64,000 nt of DNA from Metallibacterium scheffleri (lineage in GTDB: Bacteria > Pseudomonadota > Gammaproteobacteria > Xanthomonadales > Rhodanobacteraceae): contig NZ_LDOS01000001.1 of assembly GCF_002077135.1 (NCBI RefSeq), positions 632,219 to 696,218 on the forward strand. The letters run 5' to 3'. Each line of letters begins with the position of its first letter. Position 1 is the stretch's first letter. Shown here one piece after another: positions 37,455 through 45,315 of this stretch. The notes below the pieces were generated by a model. That model was not told the DNA's origin, made no database searches, and saw nothing but the letters and a program-made list of their open reading frames with translations. A program made the position numbers and the translations under genes.

Positions 37455-37736
37455 ATGTTCCAGCCACTGGTCCTCGTCGCCTACGACATCAGCAGCCCGC
37501 TCCGTGCCCGCCGCGTGCGTCAAAGCCTGCGCGCATATGCCGTGGGTGGCCAGAAGTCACTCTACGAATGCCGTCTCGATGCCGGCTGCCTGCAAGCCAC
37601 CCTGCAGCAGCTCGATGCACACATCGACCCGCAAGCCGACCGCGCGCTGATCGTGCAGATCGGCCGCGACACCCTCGTGCGCACCCTTGGCGTTGCCTGC
37701 GCACCCCACGATGGCACCTGCTTTTACCAGGGCTGA
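37455..37736 (+). CDS. cas2: CRISPR adaptation protein Cas2 (first copy)
   Basis: A 93-residue ferredoxin-like protein. VLVAYDISSPLRARRVRQSL carries the conserved Asp of the first strand (YDI). QKSLYECRLDAGCL is the next strand-helix. With Cas1 it should form the spacer-integration complex. It is shorter than the second copy and distinct in sequence from it. The ATG at 37455 follows cas6 by 92 bp with no strong ribosome-binding site. Confidence 0.8.
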   Translation: MFQPLVLVAYDISSPLRARRVRQSLRAYAVGGQKSLYECRLDAGCLQATLQQLDAHIDPQADRALIVQIGRDTLVRTLGVACAPHDGTCFYQG

Positions 37737-37748
37737 AGGAGTACACCC

Positions 37749-38699
37749 ATGGGTATTCTGTTTGTCGACCACCACGACACCACCCTCGCCATCGAACAGG
37801 GCAACCTGGTCCTGCGCGTTCCCAATGCGCCCGGCCCGCGTCACCTGCCATTGGCGCTGATCGAGCGCGTCGTGCTGCGCGCCCGCACCCAACTCGACAG
37901 CCAAACCCTGGCCACCCTGGCCGATGCCGGCATCGGCGTGATCGCCCACGGCGGACGCGGCGGACAGCGCGTCGCCCAGATTCTGGGCGCGGCCGGCAAC
38001 GACGCGCGCCGCCGCATTGCGCAAGTGCGCAAGCTCGACGATGCTGCCCACGTCCTGCACTGGAGCCAGACACTCATCCGCGCCAAGCTGCGCGCACAGC
38101 GACGTTTCATCGCCAGCCTCATGCAACAGCGCCCCGACCAGCGCAAGCCACTGTTCGACGCCTTTGAAACCCTGGGCGCCACCCTGCAGCGCCTGCCGCG
38201 CGTGCGCACCGTCGAAAGTGTACGCGGCCTCGAAGGCGCGGCCGCGGCCGCCTACTTCGCCGGATTTTCCAGCGTCCTCCCGCCCGAGCTGGGCTTTACC
38301 CAGCGCAACCGCCGCCCGCCGCGCGACCCGGTCAACGCCTGCCTGTCGCTGGGTTACACCCTGCTGCACAGCCTGCTGGTGGAGACCATCTACGCCCACG
38401 GCCTCGACCCCATGATCGGCTACCTGCACGTGCCCGAACATGGCCGCGCCAGCCTCGCCGCCGACCTTATGGAACCATGGCGCCCTTGGATCGATCGCCG
38501 TGTCCACGCCCTGTTTCGCAGCCGGCGCCTCAGCGCCGAGCACTTCGGCCGCGACGGCGGTGACGCCTGCATCATGGGCAAGGCCGGCCGCCAGCACTTC
38601 TACACCGACTGGGCGCAAGCCGCGCCGCCCCTACGCCGAGCCTTGCGTCGGCCCATGCACGAAGTGTTGCGCGCCATCAGCCCGGACCTGAGCCTGTGA
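37749..38699 (+). CDS. cas1: CRISPR adaptation nuclease Cas1
   Basis: A 316-residue integrase-nuclease. The beta-rich N-terminus starts MGILFVDHHDTTLAIEQGN; the metal-binding Glu is in VRGLEGAAAAAYF; the conserved His is in YLHVPEHGRASLAADL, and the Asp/Glu in ADLMEPWRPWID. AAGGAG 8 bp before ATG supports the start. It sits between two cas2 genes and overlaps the second by 4 bp. Confidence 0.92.
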   Translation: MGILFVDHHDTTLAIEQGNLVLRVPNAPGPRHLPLALIERVVLRARTQLDSQTLATLADAGIGVIAHGGRGGQRVAQILGAAGNDARRRIAQVRKLDDAAHVLHWSQTLIRAKLRAQRRFIASLMQQRPDQRKPLFDAFETLGATLQRLPRVRTVESVRGLEGAAAAAYFAGFSSVLPPELGFTQRNRRPPRDPVNACLSLGYTLLHSLLVETIYAHGLDPMIGYLHVPEHGRASLAADLMEPWRPWIDRRVHALFRSRRLSAEHFGRDGGDACIMGKAGRQHFYTDWAQAAPPLRRALRRPMHEVLRAISPDLSL

Positions 38700-39064
38700 G
38701 CGCCTCCACACGCACCTGGCTGGTTGCCTACGACATCCGCGATCCCAAGCGTCTGCGCAGCGTGCACCGCACTTTGCGCAAACAGGGCATCGCCACCCAA
38801 TACTCGCTGTTCACCCTCCTGGCCGACGATGCCGGTCTGGACGAGCTTTTCGCGCAACTGGCAAGTCTCATCGACCCGCGCCGCGACGACGTGCGTGCCT
38901 ACGCCATCCCTGCGCGCGCCCGCGTCTGGAGCCTGGGCCGGCCAACTCTGCCGCAAGACATCGAGCTGACAGGCACACAAGCTGCCGCGCACCTGCTTGA
39001 CCTGCTCGGTGCGAGGGCGGCCGCCAGACAGTCCAGCGCACAGGGTCACCCCGATCATGCTTGA
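38696..39064 (+). CDS. cas2: CRISPR adaptation protein Cas2 (second copy)
   Basis: A 122-residue Cas2. TWLVAYDIRDPKRLRSVHRT has the conserved YDI strand, and IATQYSLFTLLADD follows. About 25 C-terminal residues beyond the Cas2 core are extra. It starts with GTG inside the cas1 stop (GTGA), so it is translationally coupled to cas1, unlike the first copy. The CRISPR leader begins right after its stop. Confidence 0.83.
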   Translation: MSASTRTWLVAYDIRDPKRLRSVHRTLRKQGIATQYSLFTLLADDAGLDELFAQLASLIDPRRDDVRAYAIPARARVWSLGRPTLPQDIELTGTQAAAHLLDLLGARAAARQSSAQGHPDHA

Positions 39065-39214
39065 CATGCGCAAATCACCGGCGCAAGGTCACGCACATCC
39101 GGCAACGTGGTCGCGTGCCGGAGTTCAGTGATGGACCTCAACTCGCCCATGCCCGACAAATTCCGCAAGCGCCTTGGCAACACACTGAAACAAAAGGCAT
39201 TGCAGACGCGAGCG
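39065..39214 (+). promoter_or_regulatory. CRISPR leader
   Basis: A 150-bp stretch between the second cas2 and the first repeat. It carries an inverted repeat TCCGGCA...TGCCGGA (39098-39104 and 39116-39122). A TTGACA at 39061-39066 overlaps the cas2 stop, but no good -10 follows at 17 bp. The leader side is assigned because cas1/cas2 lie here and the degenerate repeat is at the opposite end. Confidence 0.6.
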
Positions 39215-40256
39215 GTCCGAATCACTGCCCCGCAAACGAGGGGATTAAGACATGTTGGCCATCACTCCAGCCGCAGCGCTGACGGGTCCGAATCACTGCC
39301 CCGCAAACGAGGGGATTAAGACATAGTTAATACCTCTAGCAGTTCAGCACAAGCGTCCGAATCACTGCCCCGCAAACGAGGGGATTAAGACATCGTCTAA
39401 ATCGCGAAAAGACTTGAAAATCGGGTCCGAATCACTGCCCCGCAAACGAGGGGATTAAGACACCACGATTACGACCGCGATGAGACGCAGGCCGGTCCGA
39501 ATCACTGCCCCGCAAACGAGGGGATTAAGACGACGTGTGAGAGCCTCGACCGACACCGGGCCTGGGTCCGAATCACTGCCCCGCAAACGAGGGGATTAAG
39601 ACCAGCCAATGCGTTAGCAATCAGCTTGCTAAAGTGGTCCGAATCACTGCCCCGCAAACGAGGGGATTAAGACCGTTGATCATGGTGTCACCTGCGGCCC
39701 AGATGCGGTCCGAATCACTGCCCCGCAAACGAGGGGATTAAGACCCTTTCCCGTCTTCCAGGATCCCGGAGTACAGGAGTCCGAATCACTGCCCCGCAAA
39801 CGAGGGGATTAAGACAATTGCGGCCCATACTGGTTTTGTGACATGTTGAGTCCGAATCACTGCCCCGCAAACGAGGGGATTAAGACCCTTCATATCTCCT
39901 CCTTGCTATTGGTTGATTCGGTCCGAATCACTGCCCCGCAAACGAGGGGATTAAGACCCTTCATATCTCCTCCTTGCTATTGGTTGATTCGGTCCGAATC
40001 ACTGCCCCGCAAACGAGGGGATTAAGACCATCATACTTGGCGAACTTCTCCGTGGTGGTGGGTCCGAATCACTGCCCCGCAAACGAGGGGATTAAGACAA
40101 TGAATCGGATGTATCCTTCAGGCTGAACTCAGTCCGAATCACTGCCCCGCAAACGAGGGGATTAAGACCCTTCGCTTGGCGCGCCGTGAAGCCTGGTACT
40201 CGTCCGAATCACTGCCCCGCAAACGAGGGGATTAAGACGGTGGCCCCGGCGCTGGT

Positions 40257-40273
40257 GGCTTATAATCTAAGCC
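40257..40273 (+). promoter_or_regulatory. TATAAT -10 element inside an inverted repeat
   Basis: GGCTTA-TAATC-TAAGCC is a perfect 6-bp dyad whose left half and loop contain a perfect TATAAT (40261-40266). It lies 69 bp upstream of the 45-codon ORF. No clear -35 is seen, so an activator or an unusual promoter is possible. A dyad over the -10 suggests an operator. Confidence 0.5.
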
Positions 40274-40334
40274 AGCCGCCGGAGCCCTGCACACACCGCG
40301 TCCATCATGGGCGTCACGCCAAAGGAGGTCGCTC

Positions 40335-40472
40335 ATGAACATTGGAATTGGACTTGGCATCGCGATTTTTGTCACGACGATTCTTGCCGCACTCAGTGCG
40401 ATCGCCATGCCGATGCTGTTTCAGCGGCTTTTCCGATCGTCCAAATCACTGCCCCGCAAACGAGGGGATTAA
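40335..40472 (+). CDS. 45-residue hydrophobic peptide ending inside the last CRISPR repeat
   Basis: The ORF starts MNIGIGLGIAIFVTTILAAL, one membrane helix (residues about 3-28), and ends RLFRSSKSLPRKRGD, strongly basic. A consensus AAAGGAGGT sits 5-7 bp before the ATG. The last ten residues and the TAA stop come from the degenerate repeat 40439-40475. If Cas6 cuts between GGGG and ATTAAGAC (40467/40468), the stop codon is removed. Hydrophobic-plus-basic small peptides resemble type I toxins, but toxicity is inferred. A second frame opening at 40307 overlaps the start region, recalling leader ORFs of such genes. Confidence 0.55.
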   Translation: MNIGIGLGIAIFVTTILAALSAIAMPMLFQRLFRSSKSLPRKRGD

Positions 40473-40615
40473 GACGCCTGTCGAAACGCCGTCCTGATTC
40501 GCGCTGAAGTTCAGCCGGGTCGCAGCCTGTGCGACGGGTCGCGCAGATGCTGAGCCTCCCGCAAGGAGGAGGCAGGACTTATGGCGATGAACCGCATCCA
40601 GTTCCAACCCGGCCT

Positions 40616-40644
40616 GTCCCGGAAAGGGACTTCTTTCGGTCGTC
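40616..40644 (-). repeat. Miniature hairpin insert, inverted copy
   Basis: GTCCC-GGAAA-GGGAC hairpin followed by the tail TTCTTTCGGTCGTC. Its reverse complement resembles the two direct copies: a GACC-containing arm, GGAA-like link, then GTCCC-loop-GGGAC. It breaks the transposase frame. Confidence 0.55.
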
Positions 40645-40815
40645 GTTGGCCGGCTTTCTGCAACAGTACGGCACCGAGGCGGCGTGCAAGCGCGCGTTGC
40701 GGCACGCGCGCTGGCCGAAAGGGTTTGTCTGTCCGGCTGCGGCGGCCGGCGCTATGGCCGTTACGCGAATCGGCATGGCGAGCGGATGTGGCAATGCTCG
40801 GCCTGTCGGCACCAG

Positions 40816-40841
40816 ACGACCAACGGAAGTCCCCAAGGGAC
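40816..40841 (+). repeat. Miniature hairpin insert, direct copy 1
   Basis: The 26-nt string ACGACCAACGGAAGTCCCCA (continuing AGGGAC) holds a GTCCC-CAA-GGGAC hairpin. It is identical to copy 2 and splits the transposase between CRHQT and MLLSGT in frame, adding eight residues. Confidence 0.65.
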
Positions 40842-40999
40842 GATGCTGCTCAGCGGCACGCTCTTCGAGGCCACCAAGCTGCCGCTGCGGACATGGTTTC
40901 TGGCGCTCTACCTGTTGACCCAGAGCAAGACCAACGTGGCGGCGTTGGAGCTCATGCGGCACCTGGGTGTGTGCTATCGCACCGCGTGGCGGATCAAGC

Positions 41000-41025
41000 A
41001 CGACCAACGGAAGTCCCCAAGGGAC
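41000..41025 (+). repeat. Miniature hairpin insert, direct copy 2
   Basis: Identical 26-nt sequence to 40816-40841. It adds eight residues in frame between RIKH and KLMQAM, at a second unrelated site in the same gene. Confidence 0.65.
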
Positions 41026-41501
41026 AAGCTGATGCAGGCCATGACTGAGCGTGAGGCGGGGCGCCAGCTGGGCGGCCTCGTGCAGATCGATGATGCCTAC
41101 CTGGGCGGCGAGCGCAACGGCGGAAAACCGGGGCGCGGCTCGGAAAACAGGTGCCCTTTCGTCATCGCCGTGGAACTCTCTGCGGAGGGCCATCCACTGC
41201 ATGCGGTGATCACACCTGTATCCGGCTTCACCACCCAGGCGCTGACGGACTGGACGCGGCTGCACCTGCGCCCGGAAACCGAGGTCCATAGCGATGGGCT
41301 GGGTGCGTTCCGCGCCGTGATCGAAGCCGGCCATGCGCACACCGTTATCGAAAGCGAGTGCGGGCGCGCCGCCATCGAGGCCGGCGGCATGCGCTGGGTC
41401 AATACGGAGCTCAGCAACGTCAAGCGCTCGCTGGACGGCACCTATCAGGCATTCCGCTTCGCTGCCTATGCGCATCGTTACCTCGCCGAGGCCGCCTGGC
41501 G

Positions 41502-41529
41502 TTGACCCGCCTGCGGCGGTTGAAAAGCG
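41502..41529 (+). repeat. Miniature hairpin insert, divergent copy
   Basis: A CCGCC-TGC-GGCGG hairpin with the tail TTGAAAAGCG sits where AAWR should continue into NRRFDLK. It introduces a TGA and a frameshift. The sequence differs from the GTCCC type but has the same hairpin-plus-tail design. Confidence 0.4.
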
Positions 41530-41904
41530 CCTCAACCGCCGCTTCGACCTCAAGATTCTGGTGTCTCGCTTGCTGGTGGCCGCAGCGCGCTGCAAAGCCT
41601 GGCCCGAGCGGTGTTTGCGCGCCATGCCTGCCACCCCCACCGGCTGAACTTCAGCGCGAATCAAGGCAAGTCATGCATCACGCGCGCACCGGCAACGCCC
41701 GTGCCGTGCGGGCAAGTTTGCCAGAGCACCTGCCACCAACCGCTCCTGCAAGCATAAGCCTCGTTCCGGACACGAACGCTGTTCCGGGCTGGGATCGGGG
41801 CATCGATCCAAGTTCAACGCCAGTCCGGTTGTTGTGCGAATCAAGTGTTTTGCGGTCCGTACGGGGCGGATGCTGACTTGTTAATCAATCTCAGGAGAAG
41901 ACTC

Positions 41905-42144
41905 ATGAATGAAGATCGCCAACATTCTGCGTTGCTGGAACTGCTGTCTACTGGCGCCACGCTGGAAGAACACAACCACGGGGGACGGCGCTTCACACTG
42001 CATTACAACGGGCAACGAGTGGACGTGCCCGGCGCATTGGCTGCGAAGCTGGTACGCGAGCGACAGGTTCGGCGCGGCGGCCAGAGTGGCACGCTCCATC
42101 TGTGGTTTGCCGTGAGGCGCGCAGGAACTTGCGCGCATCCATGA
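41905..42144 (+). CDS. 79-residue hypothetical protein
   Basis: A small soluble protein starting MNEDRQHSALLELLSTGATL. It is rich in Arg and His and has no recognised domain. CAGGAGAAG eight bases before the ATG supports translation. It is the first gene after the IS element and lies on the same strand as the AAA+ ATPase and the effector genes. Its start context (AATCTCAGGAGA) resembles that of the next ORF. Confidence 0.5.
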   Translation: MNEDRQHSALLELLSTGATLEEHNHGGRRFTLHYNGQRVDVPGALAAKLVRERQVRRGGQSGTLHLWFAVRRAGTCAHP

Positions 42145-42285
42145 CCACGCCGGGCGCATCTGATTTCCGCCGCAAGGCCGTGCAAGTTTGTCGCTTCACG
42201 ATGCGCTGCAGGCCGCACGGACAATGCGCTTCGTCAACAGGCATCAACCACACCAATTCTTTGAATCTCAGAGGAGTCAATCATC

Positions 42286-42582
42286 ATGTCGGACACCAAC
42301 AGCTCGATCAACGTGACCATCGTGGCGCCGCGCAAGTCGCCTTTCGCGGCCGCACTGCTGGCGTTGTTCTTCGGTCCACTGGGGATGTTCTATTCAACGC
42401 TGGCCGGCGCGCTGATCATGCTGGCGGTCTATGTGGTGCTGATCCCGCTCATCGGCGTGATGACGCTGGGACTGGGGTTCTGGCTCTACCTGCTCGCATG
42501 GCCGGTATGCGTGGTCTGGGCGGGGCTGGCGGCAGTGCAGTGCAATCAGACGGCTGTGCGCTACAGCCAGGGGGGTGGATAA
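42286..42582 (+). CDS. 98-residue small membrane protein
   Basis: Starts MSDTNSSINVTIVAPRKSPF, followed by two or three hydrophobic segments (about residues 20-75: FAAALLALFFGPLGMFYSTL, GALIMLAVYVVLIPLIGVMT, FWLYLLAWPVCVVWAGL) with a short polar tail. The KSPF...LLALFFGPLGMFY part recalls TM2-domain-type small membrane proteins. AGAGGAG precedes the ATG. It lies between the 79-residue ORF and the AAA+ ATPase; function unknown. Confidence 0.65.
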   Translation: MSDTNSSINVTIVAPRKSPFAAALLALFFGPLGMFYSTLAGALIMLAVYVVLIPLIGVMTLGLGFWLYLLAWPVCVVWAGLAAVQCNQTAVRYSQGGG

Positions 42583-42766
42583 CACATATGAAAAAGGGGG
42601 CACGCCACGACGGCGTGAGCGCAGCGCCACCGCTGCGCAGGCACAGGGACGTGCCATCTCCGGGGTTCGCAGGCGGTGAAAGCTTGCACCGCAAGGTAAT
42701 ACGCCAGACAACTGGACATGATTGGCATATCGATCGACCAGCCCAACTGAATAAGGAGAACACGCA

Positions 42767-45115
42767 GTGCAGCCCATGAAACAGCACAACGTCTGGTTGT
42801 TGCTTCAGCGCGAGCTGTCGAGCGTACTGCCGGTCTTCACGTTGCGCGGGCTTCTACTTGCGCTACTCGGTCCGCTTGTGGCGTATTGCTTCACGAGGTT
42901 TCCTTACGAGTACATCCAGACAGGACATGCGTGGGGTGACAATTCGATCAACAAGCTGTTGACGTTTATATGCCTCTTGGCAGGTGCGTTCATTTTTTTT
43001 TACGGAGCGGTTTTCATCACCGCACTCGAGAGAAAAGACCCTAGCAAGCACCACTGGGTGTTGCCGCAGCTGTTTACGCCGACCGCGATGCTTGGTGTGG
43101 TTCTTGGCATGGTCTGGCTGCATCGCGCGAACCCCAACAGCTTCGGCGTGAGCGACTTCACGCTCTATCTGGTGGCATTGTTGGGTCTGGGAGCGGCGGT
43201 CGCTCTGCAGTTGCTGCTGCAGTTGATTCACTTGCGAGATCATGTCGATGTCACCCCGCTGATGCCAGGCGTGGTGCTGCTGGCCGGCAGCATCCTGTAC
43301 CCGTATTTGATGAGCAAACCGGGTCGCTATCTGAATCCCACCGACTGGAGCAACCCGCTGGTGCGCACGCAGGATCTGGCGCACCTGATCACCGCCTGGC
43401 ACTGGATGGCGGCGCTGGCCTTGGCCAACATTTGCATGGTTCTGGCATTGCGCATCGCCCGCTGGCCGGTGCCCGTCACGCAGCCACAGGCGCAGCCCGA
43501 GCAGCCGACCGCACAGGCGCAACACGTGGCCCAGCCGGTGGCGCAGCAGGTCCAGGCAACGCCGAACCCTGAGACGCTACGGGAGTTTGTCGCCGTGCGT
43601 GCGCGTTACACGTTCAAGTCCATCCTGGGTTACGCGGAATTCAAGCGGTCCCTCGCCGATGCCGGCAATGCTTGGCGCGACGAAAAAAAGAACGGCATCC
43701 TGCTGCACGGCGCGCCGGGCGGCGGCAAGACGCTGATGGCCGAGGCGTTGGCGGGGGAGTTGGGGCTGCCGATCATCGCTGTCAACGTTGGCGACATGGC
43801 CAGCAAGTGGATCAACGAGACCACGCAGAGGCTCAAACTGCTGTTCGACCGCGCCAGGCAACAAGCGCCATGTGTACTCTTCATCGACGAGATCGACGCC
43901 TTGCTGCGCGACCGCGAGAGCATGAAAGGTATCGGCTATGAAGAGCACGAGCGCATCGTGGCGACCTTCCTGGCCGCTGCGGTCGCCTTGCGCAGCCAGA
44001 GCGTCTTGCTGGTGGCTGCGACCAATCTGATCAAGCGCCTGGACCCGGCTGCGATCCGCGAGGGGCGCTTTGATTTCAAGCTGGAGGTGCCACTGCCCGA
44101 TGCCGTGGCACGCCACGAGCTGATCAACGAAGGCCTGCGCTGTTACGGCAGCAGCATCGATGACGATACGCTGCAACGGCTGGTGCGGCGCTGGGCAGGC
44201 TTTAATGTGCCACGTATCCGCGAGGTGACCGAACGCGCGTGCAAGCTTGGCCGGACCCAAGTCATCGGCTCTGGAGGGAAGCAGAACAACGCACCCGTCG
44301 CATTGAGCTACGACACGTTTTACCGCGCGCTGCGCGACGTGCAGGGCCGTCGCGGCGGCGCTCCCGAAGGCGCCAAACGTCTGCAGTCGATGCACATGGA
44401 CGCGACTCAGCGGATTCAAATCCAGCGCCTGGCGACGCAACTGATGAAAGTCGATGAGATCGAGCGCCGGGGTGGCACGCTGCCAAAGGGCATTGTTTTC
44501 TATGGCCCGCCGGGCACAGGCAAGACCGCAACAGCAATGGCGCTGGCCGCCGAGTGCGGCTGGACGTTCATCGTGCGCAATGGCCGCGACCTGACCAGCG
44601 AAAACGCCATCGATGCGCTGCGCAAGGAGGCCAGCGAGTTGCGCCCTGCCATCGTATTCATCGACGAGGCCGACGACATTCTGGGCGAGCGGTCCTATTC
44701 ATCCAACAAGAGCGCAACCAACGAGCTGTTGACACTGATCGATGGCGCGGGTGGCATGCTGGTCGATGTGGTGTGGATTGCGGCGACCAACAGCATCGAA
44801 AGCATGGACAGTGCGGCACTCCGCGGCGGTCGCTTCGAGCAGAAGCTGCTTTTCGGCGCGCCCAGCCCGGAACCGCTGCGAGCCATGTTGCGCGAGTGGG
44901 CGCAATCCAGGCATGCGTTCGTAGGCGATGATGCGGATGCCTGGGTGGAGATGGCCGCCGAAGTGCTGCAGGGGCAGACCATCAGCAACGTACAAGCGGT
45001 GCTGAAGCTGGCCGTGAACCATGCGGTCACGGCAGCGATGGAGAACCACACCGCGCAGCAATGCGTGACGCGCGAGCGCCTGCTTGCCGCGCACAACGAA
45101 ATCGTGTTGCAGTGA
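42767..45115 (+). CDS. Membrane-anchored tandem AAA+ ATPase
   Basis: A 782-residue protein. The N-terminal 230 residues hold about six membrane helices; a Gln/Pro-rich linker (235-265) leads to two AAA+ modules. Module 1: Walker A GAPGGGKT (315-322), Walker B LFIDEID (372), arginine-finger region REGRFDF (431). Module 2: Walker A GPPGTGKT (580-587), Walker B VFIDEAD (630), and ALRGGRFEQK. The modules resemble FtsH/Cdc48-type ATPases, but there is no protease domain. It starts with GTG, eight bases after AAGGAG. It lies between the CRISPR array and the CARF nuclease, which suggests a role with the type III system, perhaps remodelling membrane or effector proteins. Confidence 0.8.
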   Translation: MQPMKQHNVWLLLQRELSSVLPVFTLRGLLLALLGPLVAYCFTRFPYEYIQTGHAWGDNSINKLLTFICLLAGAFIFFYGAVFITALERKDPSKHHWVLPQLFTPTAMLGVVLGMVWLHRANPNSFGVSDFTLYLVALLGLGAAVALQLLLQLIHLRDHVDVTPLMPGVVLLAGSILYPYLMSKPGRYLNPTDWSNPLVRTQDLAHLITAWHWMAALALANICMVLALRIARWPVPVTQPQAQPEQPTAQAQHVAQPVAQQVQATPNPETLREFVAVRARYTFKSILGYAEFKRSLADAGNAWRDEKKNGILLHGAPGGGKTLMAEALAGELGLPIIAVNVGDMASKWINETTQRLKLLFDRARQQAPCVLFIDEIDALLRDRESMKGIGYEEHERIVATFLAAAVALRSQSVLLVAATNLIKRLDPAAIREGRFDFKLEVPLPDAVARHELINEGLRCYGSSIDDDTLQRLVRRWAGFNVPRIREVTERACKLGRTQVIGSGGKQNNAPVALSYDTFYRALRDVQGRRGGAPEGAKRLQSMHMDATQRIQIQRLATQLMKVDEIERRGGTLPKGIVFYGPPGTGKTATAMALAAECGWTFIVRNGRDLTSENAIDALRKEASELRPAIVFIDEADDILGERSYSSNKSATNELLTLIDGAGGMLVDVVWIAATNSIESMDSAALRGGRFEQKLLFGAPSPEPLRAMLREWAQSRHAFVGDDADAWVEMAAEVLQGQTISNVQAVLKLAVNHAVTAAMENHTAQQCVTRERLLAAHNEIVLQ

Positions 45116-45315
45116 CGGCTGAGGCAACGACCGCCGAGCCGGCCATGGCCTATCCATGTGCCGGAGCGTTTTTCAATCCGCTTTGAACTTGGCGTACAAG
45201 TGTATGTCTATGCGGGTGGCGTCTTCGCTGTCGCAGAGCGTTCGCATCCGATTGCCACCGACGCACGCGGCGCCTTGCTCCCCCGGGCATGGTGTCCACC
45301 ACGGGGAGGATGGAC

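Larger units (their letters stand above)
39215..40475 (+). CRISPR. CRISPR array, 16 repeats of 37 bp, 14 normal spacers
   Basis: Fifteen identical repeats start at 39215, 39286, 39355, 39425, 39495, 39566, 39637, 39708, 39779, 39850, 39921, 39992, 40062, 40132 and 40202. They begin GTCCGAATCACTGCCCC and end CGAGGGGATTAAGAC. CCCC...GGGG gives a short stem. Spacers are 32-34 nt; spacers 10 and 11 are identical. A sixteenth repeat at 40439-40475 has one change (GTCCAAATCA) and follows a 200-bp interval instead of a spacer. The array reads on the plus strand; the predicted crRNA 5' handle is ATTAAGAC. Cas6 from 36400 is the likely processor and the type III complex the user. Confidence 0.97.
40581..41647 (+). 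pseudogene. IS1595-family transposase, broken
   Basis: The protein begins MAMNRIQFQPGLS, then a 26-nt insertion shifts the frame. SLAGFLQQYGTEAACKRAL continues in another frame until about 40735, where one base is missing (GFVCPA to GCGGRRYGRY). The main body runs to 41505: zinc-ribbon remnant, QIDDAYLGGE (D), EVHSDGLGAF (D) and ELSNVKRSLDG (N/K). Two in-frame 24-nt inserts and a 28-nt insert break the rest; the C-terminus NRRFDLKILVSRLLVAAARC is out of frame. The native sequence was inferred from family memory. The gene cannot encode a full transposase. Confidence 0.75.
40495..41663 (+). mobile_element. IS1595-family insertion element (degenerate)
   Basis: The element is bounded by perfect 24-bp inverted repeats: TGATTCGCGCTGAAGTTCAG at the left end (40495) and its complement at 41640-41663. 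It contains one transposase gene of IS1595 type. No target-site duplication is visible beside the ends. It lies 19 bp beyond the last CRISPR repeat. Confidence 0.8.

Noticed and set aside
39107-39319. Small ORFs with repeated SLPRKRGD ends inside the array
   Set aside because: They arise from translating the repeat. Only the ORF at 40335 has its own promoter-like and ribosome-binding sequences.
40487-41671. Target-site duplication of the IS1595 element
   Set aside because: The 8-bp flanks of the inverted repeats differ, so either the element is old or the flanks have recombined.
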